A stretch of DNA of 64,000 nucleotides, from positions 96,708 to 160,707 of the forward strand of contig JADZDM010000017.1 of NCBI GenBank assembly GCA_020851035.1. The letters are read 5' to 3'. This document shows positions 60,927 to 64,000 of the stretch, piece by piece (the stretch's first letter is position 1; each line of letters opens with the position of its first letter). Position numbers and translations under genes: made by a program. The notes beneath the pieces were generated by a model, which was not told where the DNA came from, searched no databases, and saw only the letters and a program-made list of their open reading frames with translations. This stretch comes from Gemmatimonadaceae bacterium. Lineage in GTDB: Bacteria > Gemmatimonadota > Gemmatimonadetes > Gemmatimonadales > Gemmatimonadaceae.

Positions 60927-61757
60927 TTACTGGGTTGCCTTGCCACGCTTGCGCCCGCGCACGATCAGCCGCTGCGAGGCCTTCTTCTTGTTGCGCGTCT
61001 TCACACCTTCCTTGTTGCCCCACTTGTCCACCACGTTGCGGCCACCGCGCGTGCGACCACCGTGCGGGTGATCGACCGGGTTCATGACTTCACCGCGCAC
61101 CTTCGGACGCTTGCCCAGCCAGCGGCTCTTGCCCGCCTTGCCGTGGCTCAGCAGCTCGTGCTCGGCATTGCCCACCTCGCCGATCGTCGCCATGCAGGTG
61201 CCGTGGATCATGCGCATCTCGGTGCTCGGCAGGCGCAGCGTCACGTAGTCGCCTTCCTTCGCCATCACCGTCAGGCTGGAACCGGCCGAGCGCGCCAGCT
61301 GGCCACCCTTGCCCGGCTTGAGCTCGACGTTGTGCACCGCGGTGCCCAGCGGCATCTCCTTCAGCGGCAGGCAGTTCGCCAGGCGCACGTCCGAGCCCGG
61401 GCCGCTGACGATCGTGTCGCCGACGTTCAGCCCCTTCGGGTGCAGGATGTAGCGCTTCTCGCCGTCCGCATACTCCACCAGCGCGATCCGCGCCGAGCGG
61501 TTCGGGTCGTACTCGATCTCGCGCACCGTGCCCACGATGCCGAACTTGTTGCGCTTGAAGTCGATGATGCGGTACTTGCGCTTGTGCCCACCACCGATGC
61601 GGCGCATCGAGATGTGACCGTGGTTGTCGCGACCACCGCTCCGCTTGAGCGGCTCAGTGAGCGACTTCTCCGGCGTCGAGCGCGTGATGACGGCGAAGTC
61701 CGACACGCTGCGGAAGCGCGACGACTTGGTCACCGGCTTGAATTGACGGATGCCCAT
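60927..61757 (-). CDS. rplB: 50S ribosomal protein L2
   Basis: The 276-residue protein is essential for subunit joining and peptidyl transfer. It has [20 protein letters not shown], then [13 protein letters not shown], and the C-terminal [20 protein letters not shown] with the conserved histidine. It lies 3 bp after rplW. Confidence 0.98.
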   Translation of the reverse strand: MGIRQFKPVTKSSRFRSVSDFAVITRSTPEKSLTEPLKRSGGRDNHGHISMRRIGGGHKRKYRIIDFKRNKFGIVGTVREIEYDPNRSARIALVEYADGEKRYILHPKGLNVGDTIVSGPGSDVRLANCLPLKEMPLGTAVHNVELKPGKGGQLARSAGSSLTVMAKEGDYVTLRLPSTEMRMIHGTCMATIGEVGNAEHELLSHGKAGKSRWLGKRPKVRGEVMNPVDHPHGGRTRGGRNVVDKWGNKEGVKTRNKKKASQRLIVRGRKRGKATQ

Positions 61758-61760
61758 CGC

Positions 61761-62048
61761 TTAACCCTCGAAGACCGGGATCGTGTCACCGGCCTTCAGC
61801 CGCACGATCGCCTTCTTGTAGTTGGGACGCTTCCCCTTCGACTGGCCCACGGTGCGCTGCTTGCCGCGGCAGTTCAGGGTCCACACGTCGGTCACCGTCA
61901 CGCCGAACAGGATCTGGATGGCGTTCGCGATGCCGTGCTTGGTTGACTTGGGGTGCACCACGAAGGTGTACTCGCCAAGGTTCTGGTACGCCGTGCTGCT
62001 CCGCTCGGTGATGATCGGGCGCACGATCGTTTCATGGATCGTCGGCAT
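61761..62048 (-). CDS. rplW: 50S ribosomal protein L23
   Basis: The 95-residue protein has TIVRPIITERSSTAYQNLGE, then YTFVVHPKSTKHGIANAIQI and the C-terminal KRPNYKKAIVRLKAGDTIPV. It sits at the exit tunnel and docks trigger factor and SRP. Confidence 0.98.
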   Translation of the reverse strand: MPTIHETIVRPIITERSSTAYQNLGEYTFVVHPKSTKHGIANAIQILFGVTVTDVWTLNCRGKQRTVGQSKGKRPNYKKAIVRLKAGDTIPVFEG

Positions 62049-62050
62049 CG

Positions 62051-62704
62051 TTACTTCGCCTCCGCGGCGGGCACGTCATGCGCCGAGAGCGCCGACGCTT
62101 CGATGATGACCACGTCGGACCAGAGCACGTGGTACGTGCCGACGTCCTGGTACGGCATCACGTGGGTCGACGGGATGTTGCGGGCGCTGAGGAACGTCAT
62201 CGGCTTCACGCCATCGGTGAGGAACAACACCTTGCGGTCCGCCACGCCCAGCTTGCCGAGCAGCGACAGCATCGCCTTGGTGCTCGGCGCCTTCATCTCG
62301 AAGGCATCGATCACCAGCAGGTCGTTCTCACGGGCGCGGACGTTCAGCGCGCTCTTCTTGCCCAGCGCACGCACCTTCTTCTGCACGCGCTGCGTGTAGT
62401 CACGCGGCGTCGGGCCAAAGACGGTGCCACCACCCGGCCAGTGCGGCGCACGGGTCGAGCCCTGGCGCGCGCGGCCGGTGCCCTTCTGCTTCCACGGCTT
62501 CTGGTTGCCACCCGTCACCTTGCCGCGCGTCTTGGTCGACGCGGTGCCCTGGCGCTGGTTGGCCAGCGTGGCCTTCACCACCTGGTGCATCACCGGCACG
62601 TTCACCGTCCCGTCGAACAGCGTGGCCGGCAGCGTCATCGCGCCCTTGGCCTTGCCATCCGCACCGAACGCGCGTGCCTGCACTGTCGTGTTCTCTGTCG
62701 TCAT
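62051..62704 (-). CDS. rplD: 50S ribosomal protein L4
   Basis: The 217-residue protein has the tunnel loop [20 protein letters not shown], then [20 protein letters not shown], and a globular domain with [20 protein letters not shown]. In many bacteria L4 also represses the S10 operon. The ATG at 62704 gives a family-length N-terminus; the frame is open 20 codons further. Confidence 0.97.
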   Translation of the reverse strand: MTTENTTVQARAFGADGKAKGAMTLPATLFDGTVNVPVMHQVVKATLANQRQGTASTKTRGKVTGGNQKPWKQKGTGRARQGSTRAPHWPGGGTVFGPTPRDYTQRVQKKVRALGKKSALNVRARENDLLVIDAFEMKAPSTKAMLSLLGKLGVADRKVLFLTDGVKPMTFLSARNIPSTHVMPYQDVGTYHVLWSDVVIIEASALSAHDVPAAEAK

Positions 62705-62708
62705 CGGA

Positions 62709-63392
62709 TTAGCCCTGCTTCTTGACGAGGACGATTCCGTTGGTCGGACCCGCCACTGCGCCACGGATGTAGATCAGGTTGCGCTCCACGTCCACCTTCT
62801 CGACCCGGAGGCCGATCTGGGTGTGGCGATGGTCGCCGTAATGTCCGGGCATCTTCTTGCCCTTGATCACGCGCGACGGATCCGTGCCCGGTCCGATGGA
62901 GCCAGGACGACGGTGCTTGGTGTTGCCGTGCGTGTTGGGACCGCCGCCGAAGCCGTAACGCTTCACGACGCCCTGGAAGCCACGACCCTTGCTGGTGCCC
63001 GTGACCTTCACGATCTCGCCCGGGGCGAACAGCTCGACGGTGAGCTTCTGCCCCAGCTCGTAGGTCGGGATCTCGGGATTCTTGCCCGGCGCGTCATCGA
63101 TGCGGAAGCTGCGAATGACCTCGGGCGGGTTGGTCAGGCCGGCCTTCGCCGCATGACCCACTTCCGCCTTCGAGGCACGCGCGCCACGCGGCGTGCGCTC
63201 ATTCGGCTTCGACGCACGACGCACACGCTGCGCGCCATACCCGAGCTCGACCGACGCAAAGCCGGCCGTCGCCTTCTCCATCACCTTCGTCACCGTGTTC
63301 GGAGTCGCCTCCACCACGGTCACCGGGATCTGCTGCCCGATCTCGTTGAAGATCTGGGTCATCCCGACCTTTCGTCCAATGATGCCGATCAT
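62709..63392 (-). CDS. rplC: 50S ribosomal protein L3
   Basis: The 227-residue protein starts [19 protein letters not shown] and contains [20 protein letters not shown], then [20 protein letters not shown] and [20 protein letters not shown]3 is an early assembly protein near the peptidyl-transferase centre. The 153-bp gap to rpsJ holds no gene that I can see; it may contain a leader or internal promoter. Confidence 0.98.
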   Translation of the reverse strand: MIGIIGRKVGMTQIFNEIGQQIPVTVVEATPNTVTKVMEKATAGFASVELGYGAQRVRRASKPNERTPRGARASKAEVGHAAKAGLTNPPEVIRSFRIDDAPGKNPEIPTYELGQKLTVELFAPGEIVKVTGTSKGRGFQGVVKRYGFGGGPNTHGNTKHRRPGSIGPGTDPSRVIKGKKMPGHYGDHRHTQIGLRVEKVDVERNLIYIRGAVAGPTNGIVLVKKQG

Positions 63393-63545
63393 TTCTCTCT
63401 CAGCTCAGTCACTGCCCGGCGCGGCGTGCGGCCCGCGACGACAACGGCAGTTGGACTCTGGCTCCCACCGGCGAATTCCGGCGGCGAACCCGCACCGCGG
63501 TCCATCCTGGCACCGCAGACCTGCACCTGCACCCACACCAGCGGA

Positions 63546-63854
63546 CTACTCGACCTTGATCTCGACGTCGACACCGGCCGGCAGGTCCAGCTTCGTCAGC
63601 GCGTCGACCGTCTGCGCCTTCGAGTCCAGGATGTCGATCACACGCTTGTGCGTCTTCAGCTGGAACTGTTCCCGCGACTTCTTGTCCACGTGCGGCGAGC
63701 GCAGCACGGTCCAGCGCTGCGTCTTCGTCGGCAGCGGGATCGGGCCCGACACCTGTGCGCCGGTCTTCTCGGCCGTGCGCACGATGTCTGCCGCGGCCTG
63801 GTCGATCACGGCGTGATCGAAGGCCTTCAAACGAATACGGATCTTGCCAGCCAT
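63546..63854 (-). CDS. rpsJ: 30S ribosomal protein S10
   Basis: The 102-residue protein starts [20 protein letters not shown] after Met and contains [20 protein letters not shown], then [21 protein letters not shown]10 is a 30S head protein and the NusE antitermination factor. It is 15 bp downstream of tuf. Confidence 0.98.
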   Translation of the reverse strand: MAGKIRIRLKAFDHAVIDQAAADIVRTAEKTGAQVSGPIPLPTKTQRWTVLRSPHVDKKSREQFQLKTHKRVIDILDSKAQTVDALTKLDLPAGVDVEIKVE

Positions 63855-63869
63855 TGCAGCTCCAGAGAG

Positions 63870-64000
63870 TTAAGCGAGGATCTTGGCGACGACGCCGGCG
63901 CCCACCGTGCGGCCACCCTCGCGGATCGCGAAGCGCAGCCCTTCGTCCATCGCGATCGGCGTGATCAGCTCGATCGTCATCTGCACGTTGTCGCCCGGCA
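63870..64000 (-). CDS. tuf: Elongation factor Tu, C-terminal end (runs off right edge)
   Basis: The last 43 codons of EF-Tu are present, reading [20 protein letters not shown], then [20 protein letters not shown] and LA before a TAA stop. EF-Tu delivers aminoacyl-tRNA to the ribosome. The rest of the gene lies beyond the window. Its position just before rpsJ is the usual str/S10 junction. Confidence 0.97.
   Translation of the reverse strand, partial: PGDNVQMTIELITPIAMDEGLRFAIREGGRTVGAGVVAKILA

Noticed and set aside
63393..63545. Possible S10 leader or extra gene between rpsJ and rplC
   Set aside because: I see no convincing frame, ribosome binding site or stable hairpin; it is noted only as a gap.

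Overview
The window is a GC-rich bacterial chromosome segment with dense coding on both strands, short intergenic gaps and many start/stop overlaps. The mix of genes suggests Gemmatimonadota or a close diderm relative. It has TonB-dependent receptors with carboxypeptidase-regulatory N-domains, many secreted CarboxypepD_reg proteins, and a MoxR/DUF58/BatA/DUF4175/DUF4159 cassette. It also has a glycyl-tRNA synthetase of the single-chain type and a complete S10-spc ribosomal block. The phylum is an inference from gene content; no rRNA gene is present to settle it. I saw no tRNA, rRNA, CRISPR array, prophage or insertion sequence.

Left part (1-16 kb): the start of murQ (minus, running off the left edge) is divergent from a secreted gamma-glutamyltransferase. 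An inverted-repeat element of about 220 bp follows. Next come a secreted propeller-like protein and a very large TonB-dependent receptor (minus), a glycine-zipper lipoprotein, an ABC exporter half-transporter, a Fur-family regulator beside a protein with an internal GDSAP repeat array, a FadR-type GntR regulator overlapping an MFS transporter, a secreted CarboxypepD_reg protein and an Ohr peroxidase.

Middle part (16-31 kb, all minus): one long co-directional run. It opens with a small protein that looks like a ubiquitin-type beta-grasp fold, then MoxR, DUF58, BatA-like, DUF4175, DUF4159, a GATase-like membrane protein and a histone-deacetylase-family hydrolase. Nearly all of these are joined by 1-17 bp overlaps. 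After a short gap come CorA, a GvpF/L-like protein, a zinc-ribbon Ser/Thr kinase, a dipeptide epimerase and PriA. MurQ and the dipeptide epimerase both belong to peptidoglycan recycling.

Right-middle part (31-51 kb): a CDGSH protein, a DUF1269 protein, glyS, three tandem barrel-less TonB plug proteins, a Tat-exported metallo-beta-lactamase-fold lipoprotein, a YpdA-type reductase, purA, a tiny membrane protein, a DUF456 protein, and a TonB receptor/TlpA pair with a striking dyad over the receptor's ribosome binding site. A DapA-family aldolase/trpS pair follows, then an inositol monophosphatase and formiminotransferase-cyclodeaminase pair, and two paralogous lipoproteins.

Right part (51-64 kb, all minus): tuf (partial), rpsJ, rplC, rplD, rplW, rplB, rpsS, rplV, rpsC, rplP, rpmC, rpsQ, rplN, rplX, rplE, rpsN, rpsH, rplF, rplR, rpsE, rpmD, rplO, secY, adk, map in canonical order. 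S5 and L5 carry unusual low-complexity glycine-rich N-terminal tails. The usual infA-rpmJ-rpsM-rpoA segment does not follow map here.
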